Assembly (NCBI GenBank): GCA_037349315.1
Contig: JBAIAC010000024.1
Span: 34,335,501 to 34,399,500, forward strand
Reading direction: 5' to 3'
Origin: Chelydra serpentina
Lineage: Eukaryota; Chordata; Testudines; Chelydridae
DNA length: 64,000 nucleotides
The notes under the pieces are model-generated. The model saw nothing but the letters and a program-made list of their open reading frames with translations. It did no database searches and was not told the DNA's origin. The position numbers and the translations under genes are program-made. Positions within the stretch are counted from its first letter, which is position 1; the number at the start of each line of letters is the position of its first letter. Below are positions 11,909 to 22,100 of this stretch, in pieces.

Positions 11909-11914
11909 AATAAA
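11909..11914 (+). terminator. Poly(A) signal for the spliced Myb-like transcript
   Basis: AATAAA 132 bases after the exon 2 stop codon and before the facing nuclease gene. It fits as the distal 3' end of the rightward gene. Confidence 0.65.
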
Positions 11915-11942
11915 GAATGCATGATTTTTAAACAAGAATTAC

Positions 11943-11948
11943 TTTATT
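11943..11948 (-). terminator. Poly(A) signal for the nuclease transcript
   Basis: TTTATT on the + strand gives AATAAA on the - strand, about 107 bases past the nuclease stop codon. It faces the rightward signal across 28 bases, so the two genes end tail to tail. Confidence 0.65.
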
Positions 11949-12055
11949 TCCTCTGCAAGCGGTGATCGAGGGGGGGAGGGCAGGGCGGTTTGGGTAAAGG
12001 GAAGTAGAGCGAATGAAGGGGCGGGGCTTTTCATTACTGGGGAAAAACAGAACTT

Positions 12056-13345
12056 TCACACAGCATCCTGGCCATTCATGAAACTTGTTTTCAAAGCTTC
12101 CCTGATGCGCAACGCACCCTGCTGTACTCTTGTAATAGCCCTGGTGTCTGGCTGCGCATAACCAGCGGCCAGGCGATTTGCCTCCACCTCCCACCCTGCC
12201 ATAAACGTCTCCCCCTTACTCTCACAGATATTGTGGAGCGCACAGCAAGCAGTAATAATAATGGGAATATTGTTTTCGCTGAGATCTAACCTAGTTAATA
12301 AACTTCTCCAGCGAGCTTTTAAACGGCCAAATGCACACTCCACCACCATTCTGCACTTGCTCAGCCTATAGTTGAAATGGTCCTGACTACTGTCCAGGCT
12401 ACCTGTGTATGGCTTCATGAGCCATGGCATTAAGGGGTAGGCTGGGTCCCCAAGGATAACTATGGGCATCTCAACATCCCCAACGGTTATTTTCTGGTCT
12501 GGGAAGAAAGTCCCTTTTTGCAGCAGCTGAAACAGACCAGAGTTCCTGAAGATGCGAGCATCATGTACCTTTCCCGGCCATCCCACGTTGATGTTGGTGA
12601 AACGCCCCTGGTGATCCACCAGTGCTTGCAGCACTATTGAAAAGTAACCCTTTCGGTTTATGTACTCGCTGGCTTGGTGGTCCGGTGCCAAGATAGGGAT
12701 ATGGGTTCCGTCTATCGCCCCTCCACAGTTCGGGAAGCCCATTGCTGCAAAGCCATCCAGTATGAGCTGCACATTTCCCAGACTCACAACCCTTGGTACA
12801 AGCAGCTTGGTGATCGCCCTGGCTACTTGCATGACAACAGCCCCCACTGTAGATTTTCCCACTCCGAATTGATTCGCGACTGACCGGTAGCTGTCTGGCG
12901 TTGCAAGCTTCCACAGGGCTATCGCCAGTCGCTTCTCTACTGTGAGGGCGGCTCTCATCTTGGTGTTCTGGCGCTTCAGGGCAGGGGAAAGCAACTCACA
13001 AAGTTCCATGAAAGTGCCCTTACGCATGCGAAAGTTTCGCAGCCACTGGGAATCATCCCAGACCTGCAGCACTATGTGGTCCCACCAGTCTGTGCTTGTT
13101 TCCCGGGCCCAGAATCGGCGTTCCACTGTATCAACGAGCCCCATTACCACCATGATGTCCACCTTGCGGGGGGGCCTTTTGAGGTCTGTCTCCATGTCCT
13201 CATCACTCTCCTCAGGCTGATGCTGTCTCGTCCTCGCCGCCTGTTGCTCTAGCAGCTCCCGGTTCTCGGTCTCCATATACTCCTGGACAATGCGCGTGGT
13301 GTTCATAACGGCCATAACAGTTGCGGTGATCTGATCATGCTCCAT
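12056..13345 (-). CDS. HARBI1-like DDE nuclease (Harbinger transposase)
   Basis: A single-exon frame of 429 residues from the Met codon at 13343-13345. The frame stays open upstream to a Met codon at 13499-13501 (481 residues), but that extension is low in complexity, so the inner start is preferred. Numbering from the longer frame, the DDE triad is visible: Asp264 in GAIDGTHIPI, Asp352 in ILGDPAYPLMPWL, and Glu388 in MVVECAFGRLKARW, with 35 residues between the last two, as expected for the family. A helix-turn-helix segment, SYRSVANQFGVGKSTV, lies at 204-219. The length is somewhat above that of host HARBI1, through an acidic N-terminus. It should cut the TIRs in complex with the Myb-like protein. 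No stop codon or frameshift interrupts it, so this copy could encode a full protein. Confidence 0.9.
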   Translation of the reverse strand: MEHDQITATVMAVMNTTRIVQEYMETENRELLEQQAARTRQHQPEESDEDMETDLKRPPRKVDIMVVMGLVDTVERRFWARETSTDWWDHIVLQVWDDSQWLRNFRMRKGTFMELCELLSPALKRQNTKMRAALTVEKRLAIALWKLATPDSYRSVANQFGVGKSTVGAVVMQVARAITKLLVPRVVSLGNVQLILDGFAAMGFPNCGGAIDGTHIPILAPDHQASEYINRKGYFSIVLQALVDHQGRFTNINVGWPGKVHDARIFRNSGLFQLLQKGTFFPDQKITVGDVEMPIVILGDPAYPLMPWLMKPYTGSLDSSQDHFNYRLSKCRMVVECAFGRLKARWRSLLTRLDLSENNIPIIITACCALHNICESKGETFMAGWEVEANRLAAGYAQPDTRAITRVQQGALRIREALKTSFMNGQDAV

Positions 13346-13604
13346 GCTTCCCCCGGTACGCTGTTTGCAGGACAGCAGAGTGGGAGCAGAAGCGGCGGGT
13401 GGATAACAATGGTGGCAGCAATATGGCGCCCGCACGAAAAAAGGCGCGAAAGGATTTTTCGCTCCCCCCTCAGGTGCTTTCACGGAGGGAGGGGGGAGCA
13501 AGGGTTAGGCTCATTTCCTTCTAGCTGCAGATAGTACAATATGCCGTGAGCAGGGGTTAGGCGCCTTTCCTTCCAGCTGCAGATGGTACAATAAGCTCTA
13601 CTGA

Positions 13605-13680
13605 CCCCCTCAAGGATTGAACTCGCAACCCCGGGTTTAGCGGGTCAACGCTCATACCGCTGAGCTATCCCTCTGCCCGT
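13605..13680 (-). repeat. tRNA-like module 1 (pol III A and B boxes)
   Basis: On the - strand this reads as a tRNA-derived sequence with an A box (TAGCTCAGCGGTATGAGC) and a B box (GGTTGCGAGTTCAATCC) in tRNA-like order and spacing. The D arm can fold (GCTC/GAGC), but the outer ends do not form a 7-bp acceptor stem, so it is not called a tRNA gene. It resembles the head of the SINE at 35564-35752. Its position inside the Harbinger element suggests SINE capture or reuse as a pol III promoter. Confidence 0.7.
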
Positions 13681-13928
13681 GTTCCAGGCAGTGCTGAATC
13701 TCCCTTAAAGAAAACGTAAAAAAGCGCCCCCGGCCAGCCACACCAAAGGCCGCCGGCCAGGAGCACTGTAATGTCAAGCATATTGTACGATCTGCAGCTA
13801 GAAGGCAAGGAGCTTCTCCTGTATGGTCCCGCGACCACAACCATTTATGGCATAGTGCACAATCTGCAGCTAGAAGGCAAGGAGCTTATGCTGTGCAGTC
13901 CCGCGACTACCAGCCTCAGGCGGAATGG

Positions 13929-14004
13929 CCCCCTCAAGGATTGAACTCGCAACCCCGGGTTTAGTGGGCCAACGCTCAGAACGCTGAGCTATCCCTCTGC
14001 CCGT
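13929..14004 (-). repeat. tRNA-like module 2 (pol III A and B boxes)
   Basis: A second copy of the module 325 bases away in the same orientation, with the same B box and one altered D-arm region. The flanks also match (GTGCTGAATCTCC after module 1, GTGACTGAATCTCC after module 2), so the unit was probably duplicated in tandem. It carries the same acceptor-stem defect. Confidence 0.7.
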
Positions 14005-14434
14005 ATTATACCGTGACTGAATCTCCAGTAGACCTAATGTGAAGGCGTACGCTGGAGATGTACGGTAATTGTGAGCTGAGCAGCCTTCTGTAGCCTTCTG
14101 TAGCAAACATGGAAAGCACGCAGACAAGGCGCGAAAAAGATTGCTTTCAAGGAGGGAGGGAGGGACGTTTGATGGCCTGATGACATGTACCCAGAACCAC
14201 CAGCGACATTTTTTTCTGCCCCATCAGGCTTTGGGATCGCAACCCAGAATTCCAATGGGCGGCGGAGACTGCGGGAACTGTGGGATAGCTACCCGCAATG
14301 CAATGCTTCGAAGGTCGATTCTAATCTCGCAACTGTGGACACAGACAATCGACCTCATGGTCTTAACGCTCTTTAGTGGGGACAAACACAATCGATTCCA
14401 TTAATTCGGGTTTTAATATATCGACTTCTATAAT

Positions 14435-14465
14435 TTCGACCTAGTTCTGTAGTGTAGACGTACCC
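14435..14465 (-). repeat. Right terminal inverted repeat of the Harbinger element
   Basis: It ends GTAGTGTAGACGTACCC directly before TAA. Read in reverse complement it matches the left end in the GTCTACACTAC core and the TAGGTCGAA block. Confidence 0.85.
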
Positions 14466-14468
14466 TAA

Positions 14469-15495
14469 GTTAGTTTTGAAGTGGTGTCAAGGAGAGGAGA
14501 ATCAGGCTCACTATATTTAATCTTTGCCAAGTTGCTCTCAGCTGATTCATTTGATAATACTATTTCCCCAACAACATAGTGTGGAAAGGCTAGAATTAAT
14601 ATATGGGGTTTTCATATGTTATTGGTGTACAAGTGATATCTATCCACCCATGGAGGTACTCAGATAGCACCCCCAACCATAGTATCTGAGTGCTGTATAC
14701 ATTAGCAAAATAGGTTTCATCTCCATCATTAAAATGTATGATAGGAATGGTAGGAATAACTGGCAGCTGTCATTGTGAGCAGTCACCATTTCAGGATCTC
14801 AGAAGAGGGGTATCAGCTATTACTACTGTAATTTTCACCTCAAACAGTGTGTCTCTGTTAGCGGTAGGCTTTGTATCAGCTGGGGATTGTGTCCTTGTGT
14901 TGTTTTCAAGCCATGCTGCAGCCCATGTGATGCTCCATCCTTACATGGCATGACAACAATCCAGCTTTCTTCATGGGCAGCACTGGAGCTTACCATGATG
15001 TGCCGTATGATAAACATAGAATCTACCCATCTGCCACAGACAGCAAGTCTGCAAGACTCGGCAGGTTCAGCTCTGCAGTACTGCCAGCCTCTGTGATTTT
15101 TGTTTGAAAGTGCTGCCTCTGACTCCTGCTGAATTGGCAATGCTAACTGTGCTGTCAATCATCCCTTTCATTCTCTCCCTTCTGCTACAAACAATGGTTT
15201 GTCACTCTGTCAATCCTCTGCTATTATTCCACCCGATGCCACAGGGGCTCCTGCTTATTGCTTGCCCTGTAACTCAATTTATTTGTCAGAATGGGGAGAT
15301 CAGCTGAGCAAGATGGCCTGCCTTATTCTCAGGAACTGTTGATCAGAGAGCTTTCTACTTCTGACATGCCACATCTGTTTTTGCTCAGCACAGTGACCAG
15401 ACTGCAGAATGTGGGCATTGCTTCACAAGCAGGCTGCTTCCTCCTATACCCATCGATTCTTTCCAAACAGCTCGTGTGACCTCTGGTTCTCATGA
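14469..15495. other. Unassigned intergenic DNA
   Basis: No gene or named repeat is supported over this kilobase. The open frames present are short and overlap on both strands without protein character. Confidence 0.45.
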
Positions 15496-15966
15496 TTCAA
15501 GAAGGATGTTAATAATTGGGGAGGGTTCAGAGAAGAGGCATGAGAATGATTAAAGGGTTAGAAAACATGCCTTATAGTGATATACTCAAGGACCTCAATT
15601 TATTTATCTTAACAAAGAAAAGATTAAGGGGTGACTTGATTCCCCTCTATAAGTACCTACATGAGGAACAAATATTTAATAATGGGCTCTTCGGTCTAGC
15701 AGATAAAGGTAGAACATGATCCAGCGGCTGGAAGTTGAACCTAGACAAATTCAGACTGGAAATAAGGAGTAAATTTTAAACAGTGAAAATAATTAAACTT
15801 TGGAACAATTTACCAAGGATTATGGTGGATTCTCCATCAGTGGTAACTTTTTAACCAAGACTGGAGGTTTTTCTAAAAGATATGCTGGAAGTTCTATGGC
15901 CTGTGTAATACAGGTGATCAGACTAGATGATCACAATGGTCCCTTTTGGTTTTTGAATCTATGAAT
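15496..15966 (+). mobile_element. CR1 LINE, truncated 3' end
   Basis: This is the sense-strand 3' end of a CR1 element. It contains the expected block around 15589 (AAGGACCTCAATTTATTTATC), the 'GGGGTGACTTGATTCCCCTC' block near 15629, and the terminal CAGACTAGATGATCACAATG near 15919 followed by the 3' GAATCTATGAATGA tail. It is 5'-truncated, as is usual for LINEs, and clearly younger than the copy at 400-1083. It retains no full reverse transcriptase. Confidence 0.88.
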
Positions 15967-16823
15967 GAGAGCCCCACTTCTTGGAGTGATAAAAACTCTA
16001 AGGTCTGTTCCATACACAGCCATGCCCTGTCCAAATGTAGTGTATTTGAACATTTCAGGAAGTATTTATTGCTTCGAATCAGGGAGCCAGAGTTAAAAGC
16101 AGATCTGTGGCTAAAGAAGTGATACTGAAAGTGAGAGGAAGGCAACCAACAAATAGGAAGCAGACTGGTTGCTTTTTGGTTTCATTTTATCCTTTGTTAT
16201 TTTTCTGGCTCTACACTATCCATTCTGGGCTAATTTCCCACCCTCCACCCCCAAGCAGCAGCCATCTGTCAATACCACCAGCCCTGCCATGTCTCCCATA
16301 ATGATATACTTGCCCTTTGATGGACTCACCTGCCAGTTCCCTACAGTCACCAACCCATCTGCCTCCTTTTGAAATAGCTTCAGGCAGGCATTGTGTTTGT
16401 CCAGGATCTTGACTGAGAGTCTCCCCCGCTGTTGCCCCCATTACATTTCATAAGCTTTACAGCAGCTTGTCAGGCCAGGTCTGCAGTGAGGAAATGTGTT
16501 CAATATATTTTCTAACATGACATTAAACAACTTAGCAGCCAATGTTATATGGCTGTGTTTAAACTTAGGAGGCAGTCCAGGGTTAACCAGCTAATATGTT
16601 TTTAAGTATGACAGTCCTCGATCACACGAAACCCAAACCTATGGTGTGTTAGTTAAAATACATTAACACATGTTCTAACACACTGCACTTTCCCCAGTGT
16701 AGATAAGGCATCCTCTATTGCTGGAAAGGCAAAGCCTGTTAGGCAGGGAGAAGCAGATTGGATCACAAACACAATGGCTGGGAGGCTTTGGGGCAAGGCC
16801 TCCATGAAGGTCCATTTTATCTT

Positions 16824-16910
16824 CTAAGTTCCTCAGGGCAGGGACTATTGCCTGTGTTTGTAGGACCCTAGCAAAATGGGATCCCAATCCTCATCAGGGC
16901 CTGTAGGTGT
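16824..16910 (+). repeat. Conserved amniote interspersed repeat fragment
   Basis: The sequence 'TCAGGGCAGGGACTATTGCC' followed by 'CTAGCAAAATGGGATCCCAA' and 'GGGCCTGTAGGTG' matches a widespread vertebrate short repeat that I recall as SINE-like. The exact family name is not certain. Confidence 0.5.
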
Positions 16911-18529
16911 TTCAAGAACCTGTGATATCTCTGCATACCACAGCTGCCTGGAGGAAATGAGAGGTTATTTATATGGTAGATGTGTAAGAATAATATTTGA
17001 TTTTTCAGGGACTTAAGTAGAAAGATACACATTTTCCCAGTGTGCACAGAAAGCAGGTGACTAGTACTGAGTAACATGTTGCTATCGCGTCTCCTAGATA
17101 CTGTGGTGACTTGTGCTCTATAAATACCTTAGATATAATCTGTCTTTGTGCAGTTCCAGTTACTGAGCCAGATGCAATTATATGTCTGAGAGTCTCTATG
17201 CATTGGCATGTCAAATGCTCTTCAGAATCCAACACACAGTGACTCAAGTCCTTGAAAATAAAGCAACCTGCACTTGGTTGTTTGCAAAAAAAGTGCAGTT
17301 ATTACACATGGAGGCAAATTTTCAGATGTTTGACACCCACACGCCAATCAGATTTTCCAAAGCATTCACATCTCACTTAGGTGCCAGATTTTCAAAAGGA
17401 GCTCAGCATGTTGGGGGTTGAACTATTTAGAAAAGTCAGGCCATAAGTGACACAATGGGAACTGAACTTTTGGAAAAAATCTTCCCCCAGTTGTGAATAC
17501 TGAGCACTTGAAACATCTGGCCCCTCATGCCCACATGATGACTTTTGAAAAAGGTAGCTGTGTGTGCTACAACAGCTATACAAAGTCAAAAAGATTGTGC
17601 TGCGCAGTGCAGAGATCTTGTAGCAGGTAGTCACTTTATTCCAAAGGTTGTAGTTTTGCTGAATGAGTGTATCCACATCATTCTTTTTTCTGTGTTATCA
17701 TCCGTCATCATCTCATCAAGCTGACCCTTGCAGAGACAAACAGACTGAAGGAGACAACAGAGTTGCCTTCAGCCCTGCTAGTTATATTTTCCCCCTGCAT
17801 ATCAAAATGGTGGCTTTTGCACAAGCTCAGGATTTCTCCTGCAGCTAGGGCAGCCCACATCTGAACCTCCATCCTCCCAGGGTGAGAAACATCCCTCCTT
17901 GCCAATTCCGACATCTGTGAATTCCTAACATCAGTCTGGGGGCTGATTTAGGAGAGCACTAAGATGTGATTTGAACTGTGGCCCTTCAGGCAGACAGTCA
18001 GCCTATTGTACTTGAGCGGCCTCAGTGTGCAGAGAATTGAGGAGCCCGCCAAGCTGCACTGACTCAGAAATTTTTCAGAGACACTAAATCACATGACAGG
18101 CTCTTCCTTTGGCAGAGTGACAGGTGCAGGCTGCACTTATTAAATGAAGCTACTACTAAAAAAGGATGATGAGATCATGAAAGGATTAGCATATGAGTGT
18201 CTGTTCAAGGGCAAATCACATTTGCTGATGACAGCTATGGTTTACATGGCTGCGGCTGGGAATGAGCCATCCCCTCAGTCAAGGATTCTTCCCAAGAAAT
18301 TCATTAAAAATAATAAGTTATGTATTCCAACAGAGCAGAGTGGTATACTGCATTGGAAATAGAGTAATACCAGGAAGGGAAGAAGTGTTCTGGAGTAAGA
18401 ATGTCAGAAGCTAGAGAATATGTTAAGGCTTAGATTTATCACTGCCAGTCACAAGGGAGGGTTCTATCCTGAAAGGTACTAAGCACTATTGGCTTGATAC
18501 AGTAAAATACTTAGGTGTGTGCTTAACTT

Positions 18530-18590
18530 TAAGCACGTGCTTTATTCCTATTGGCTTCAGTAGGAGATAAAGCACCCCTTTAAGTACTCC
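18530..18590. repeat. Imperfect palindromic MITE-like repeat
   Basis: AAGCACGTGCTTTATTCCTA and, inverted, TAGGAGATAAAGCACCCCTT face each other around TTGGCTTCAG. It belongs to the palindromic families scattered through the window, in a decayed state. A related fragment lies near 26386-26446. Confidence 0.5.
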
Positions 18591-19028
18591 TTTGGATTGA
18601 GGAGAGAAACAGTAGCAGAATTATTGAAGTCACAATAATTTCTGAGATCAGCTACTTCAGTGGAATAATTTTAGCAACAATCAATAATTAGCTCTTTACT
18701 GTCAGTTGTTACTGGTATTCTGCATGAATGCTAGTAAGGAAGAACCGCTGCAATCAGCCTTCTTGAAAGTACATTTGTTTTTCCAACTGACAAACTGTAG
18801 TTTCAATTGATTTCAGTGTTCTTTCCTAGCCTAAATTGCCATGCAGTGAACCGTTAAATAGCTGTTATATTCCTCCCCAAGGGTGGAATGCATTACTCTG
18901 ATGAATGAAGTGATTTCTATATACCCTACAGAAAGCATTTTGGAATCTCAGGATGAAAGGCCCAATAAAAGAAAAAGAGGATTCAGTGGATCTATCATAC
19001 ATATAGGGTACCCCTTAATATAATATCA

Positions 19029-19182
19029 GAGCCTCTCACAATCTTTTATATATTTGTCCTCAACACCTTTGTGAGGTAGAGAAGTATTAGCCTGCCCATT
19101 TTACAGATGGGGAAACTGAGCCCCAGAGTGAATAAGTGACTTAACAAGGCTCATATTTCAAGTCTGTAATGGAGCAGCACTG
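19029..19182 (+). mobile_element. MIR-type SINE fragment
   Basis: It contains the diagnostic block CCATTTTACAGATGGGGAAA (19098-19117), then 'CTGAGCCCCAGAGTGAATAA' and 'GTGACTTAACAAGGCTCAT', in MIR consensus order. It is an ancient SINE with no intact tRNA head. Confidence 0.8.
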
Positions 19183-22100
19183 ATTCTCCAATCAGTTTTT
19201 CCATTGGTGCAGCTCCATTGATTTCCATAAACTTATTCCCAATTTACATTCACAGTAACAGAGTGAGAGGAGAACCAGGACCTATACTTTTAGTTTAATA
19301 CTAAGAAGGTCAGAACTTCTTTTCCCAAATTCAGACCCCACTTGAAAGCCCTTGGCTCTAGATTTAAAAGAGAACTCAAGATGTACAAGGTTCCAAGCAT
19401 TAGACTGTAAGTAGTTTGGAGCAGAAATCGTCTTCCTGTTAAATGTTTGTGCACTGACATGTACAAAGGGAGCCTGACTGAGATCTTAACTGCTACCAAA
19501 ATAAATGCAATTAACCACCAAGAATACCATTTGCCTCTGTCATATACCAAGTTTTAGCCTGTATATTTTTAAATTTATTTTCCTGATTATGCTAGAAGTC
19601 AGGCAAAAATTACTTTTAAACGTAATTTTCAATGTTTACATAGCACAGGCCATGTTACTAGAAATATATTAGGGAGAAGGTTAAAATTAAAATTTGCTCC
19701 TGGGAAATAATGGTTTCAATTATGAAAAAAAATATTTCATGAACTGAGAAATTTCACATTTTTTTAAAAAAAGTGTCAGTGGTGTCACAAACCCAAGATA
19801 TCATCCAACTTGCCAGTCACTAGTAACTATGAATAATTAAGACTGAACACTTTCATTTATCTACAATTCATAATCCTCGGCTATTACTAATCTCCTGTAA
19901 AAAAGTAGCTGAAGAGATAATTGTATTCAGTGAGTACGTTGTTCTGATATGGCTAGTCTTAATTAAACTTTGTTTTAAAATAAGCCATTTTTTTATTTGC
20001 AGCGTTGCTCATGCCAGTCAGTCACTAGACTGACGTTTCTTCAGAGGAAGGCAAGGAAAATGCCTTATTAGAACCAAAAATTGATATTTGAGAACTCTTT
20101 GAGAAAATTAGGAGTTGCCAAAACTTCTTTAAAATTGCACTAGAGAAACTAGGAACAGAGAGCCTTAGAAATGGCTGAAAATGACAAAATGCGATTCAAG
20201 TGTCCTGGCTTCATGAGAATATACTTATGTAAGTGAGTAGTCTGCATTTGTGTCATATTCACATTTTCAGCTCCCCAGCTTTAAGTTCAGAATAACAGTA
20301 GCTCTGAAAATCATGTTGTGTACAGTACTGAGACACCAGAATGAGACGTCCCTTCAAACAGAAATGTAGTCTATCATCCAAAAGGCTAAGGTCAAGGTTA
20401 GTCAGAAATAGGAGAGAGGCAACATAAATTATTTTTCCCTCCACAAAATCAAGTTTTCATGCAATTTCACCATAATTGTAAATATATCTTTAAGCTGCTC
20501 CACCGAGGGAAGAAATGGAAAAAGATATGTGCTGGGAACTAGATGAGAGGAACTAAGAGCAAAGGTCATCTGAATCAAGGTCGAAGAGATGGAAATACAG
20601 GAACAAGGGAAAAGAGTAATGGAAGCCGAGAAAGATAGTGACAAATGGAGCTCTAGAAAGAAGACAATAGCGACTGAGACCCTGCAAATAAAGAGGAATC
20701 TGGCTCTGGAATTAAAGGAAGTCTAAGTCTTAAACTAGAAAATATATACTTTAATATGATACTTTCCTTAGTCAGCTACTAGGTATCTGTGTATGCCTTA
20801 GAGTTTCACAGTGTGTGTGGTCCCTAGTAAACACTGGGGACAAAGTTGGCACTCAAGTTCTGTAGAAGCCTGTTTGTGCCTGTAATTTCCTATAATCAGG
20901 GCCCTCTGCATTCTGCAGGATTTACCACAGAATTCACCCCCATAGCAAAGAATTGTGCTCCAGAATCTGACCTTAAATTTTTTTAAAAAGTTTCTTGCCC
21001 TTATGGTTTCAAAGATAACCTCAAACACTAACATATTCAGTTTCATCAGCAGAGAGCCTGAAACAATAGCTTTGCCAAGTGTCATCTGCCCCATTGATCC
21101 GAGAGCACTGTGGATTTCATAATTCCACATCTCTGTAATTTGGCATTCCCCCCTCCCGCCCCCCTCCCCCGCACACAACAACGTGCAAAGCAATTCAGAG
21201 GTTTTGCCACAAATTTATCATTTTGCGTCAGCCAGCCATGCACCCAGCCAACCAATAAACTAATACATGGCTCCTGTGCAAGACAGAAATATCAGAGCCC
21301 CTGACACTCCAAGGAATGGTTAAGAGGGTGAGATTTTGGGGGAAGAGAGAGTGACTATTAGTCCCACCAAAAGGGAGAGAACCAAGGCCAAGACTTTAGG
21401 TTTGGTTTTAATACCACAGAAGTCGAGCAGGAGAGTAACATAGTCAGCTAGAAAGCCAGATGGTAATCTGTGTAGTTGCAGTGCATAGAAAGATAGATGG
21501 ATGTGCAGACTGTTTCCCCCACTGGTATCCTTGGCCACATTTAATTCTGCTGCTGGACTTTGAATTCTAACCATGAACACCCATAGTGCTGGAGGAAGAT
21601 TAATTTCAGTTTTCACTGAACTCTTCTAAAGCATTATCAGTTTGCAAGAGGAAGTTGTGATATATAAGCAGTGAAAAAAGGCCTTTCCCATCGTGATGAA
21701 GATAAGTTGTATGTCATCAATATACTGGTTTACTCTGGCAACATAATGCAACAAAGAAAAACTTTTAGAGATGCTGGTAATTTTCCACCACTGACTTATT
21801 AATCCTAAAGCACGTGCCATTTTAGTTGAGAAATCTAACATCAGGGAAGCCTTTGCCAACTGTGTTAAATGTTTTTGGGGTTGTTTGCTTTTAATCAATT
21901 TTTATTTATAAAAAACAAAACAAAGCACATACCACTGCCAAATAGATTTCATAGTACAAAAGTCCTTTTATAATTTGAGATACATAATAGTTTTCCTACT
22001 GCATAGTGACATGAAGCATTTTGGATGTTGTACAGCTATATTAGCTCCAACCAAAGTATTTAATTTGGGGAACTATAATAATCATGAGACAGCTACTGTC

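Larger units (their letters stand above)
13346..14434 (-). promoter_or_regulatory. Upstream region of the nuclease gene
   Basis: About 1.1 kb between the nuclease start and the right inverted repeat, expected to hold the leftward promoter. It contains short repeats of an AGCTGCAGATRGTACAATA-like motif (near 13522 and 13577, and inverted near 13782 and 13857) and the two tRNA-like modules. I see no clear TATA box. Confidence 0.35.
9412..14465. mobile_element. Complete PIF/Harbinger DNA transposon
   Basis: A 5,054-bp element flanked by TAA on both sides (9409-9411 and 14466-14468), the 3-bp TWA duplication typical of PIF/Harbinger. Its ends are inverted repeats of about 31 bp: both share GTCTACACTAC and, slightly further in, TAGGTCGAA. 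Inside are two convergent genes: a Myb/SANT-like DNA-binding protein (+) and a DDE nuclease related to HARBI1 (-). In characterised Harbinger systems both proteins are required for transposition. Both long frames are open. The element also holds an antisense frame at 10401-11003, two tRNA-like modules at 13605-14004, and short repeats around them. The copy looks young, and may or may not be active. Confidence 0.92.
15967..19028. other. Intergenic DNA with decayed short repeats
   Basis: No gene is supported. Besides the two repeats listed separately here (16824-16910, 18530-18590), a decayed foldback-like fragment lies at about 17311-17415 (CAAATTTTCAGATGTTTGAC, then GCCAGATTTTCAAAAGG). The rest is ordinary AT-rich DNA. 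Confidence 0.4.

Noticed and set aside
13605..14004. True tRNA genes
   Set aside because: The A and B boxes are present but the acceptor stem does not pair, so they are tRNA-like modules only.
20798..21193. Frame of 131 codons, - strand
   Set aside because: No recognisable domain, no splice context and no repeat relation; it is compatible with chance in 64 kb.
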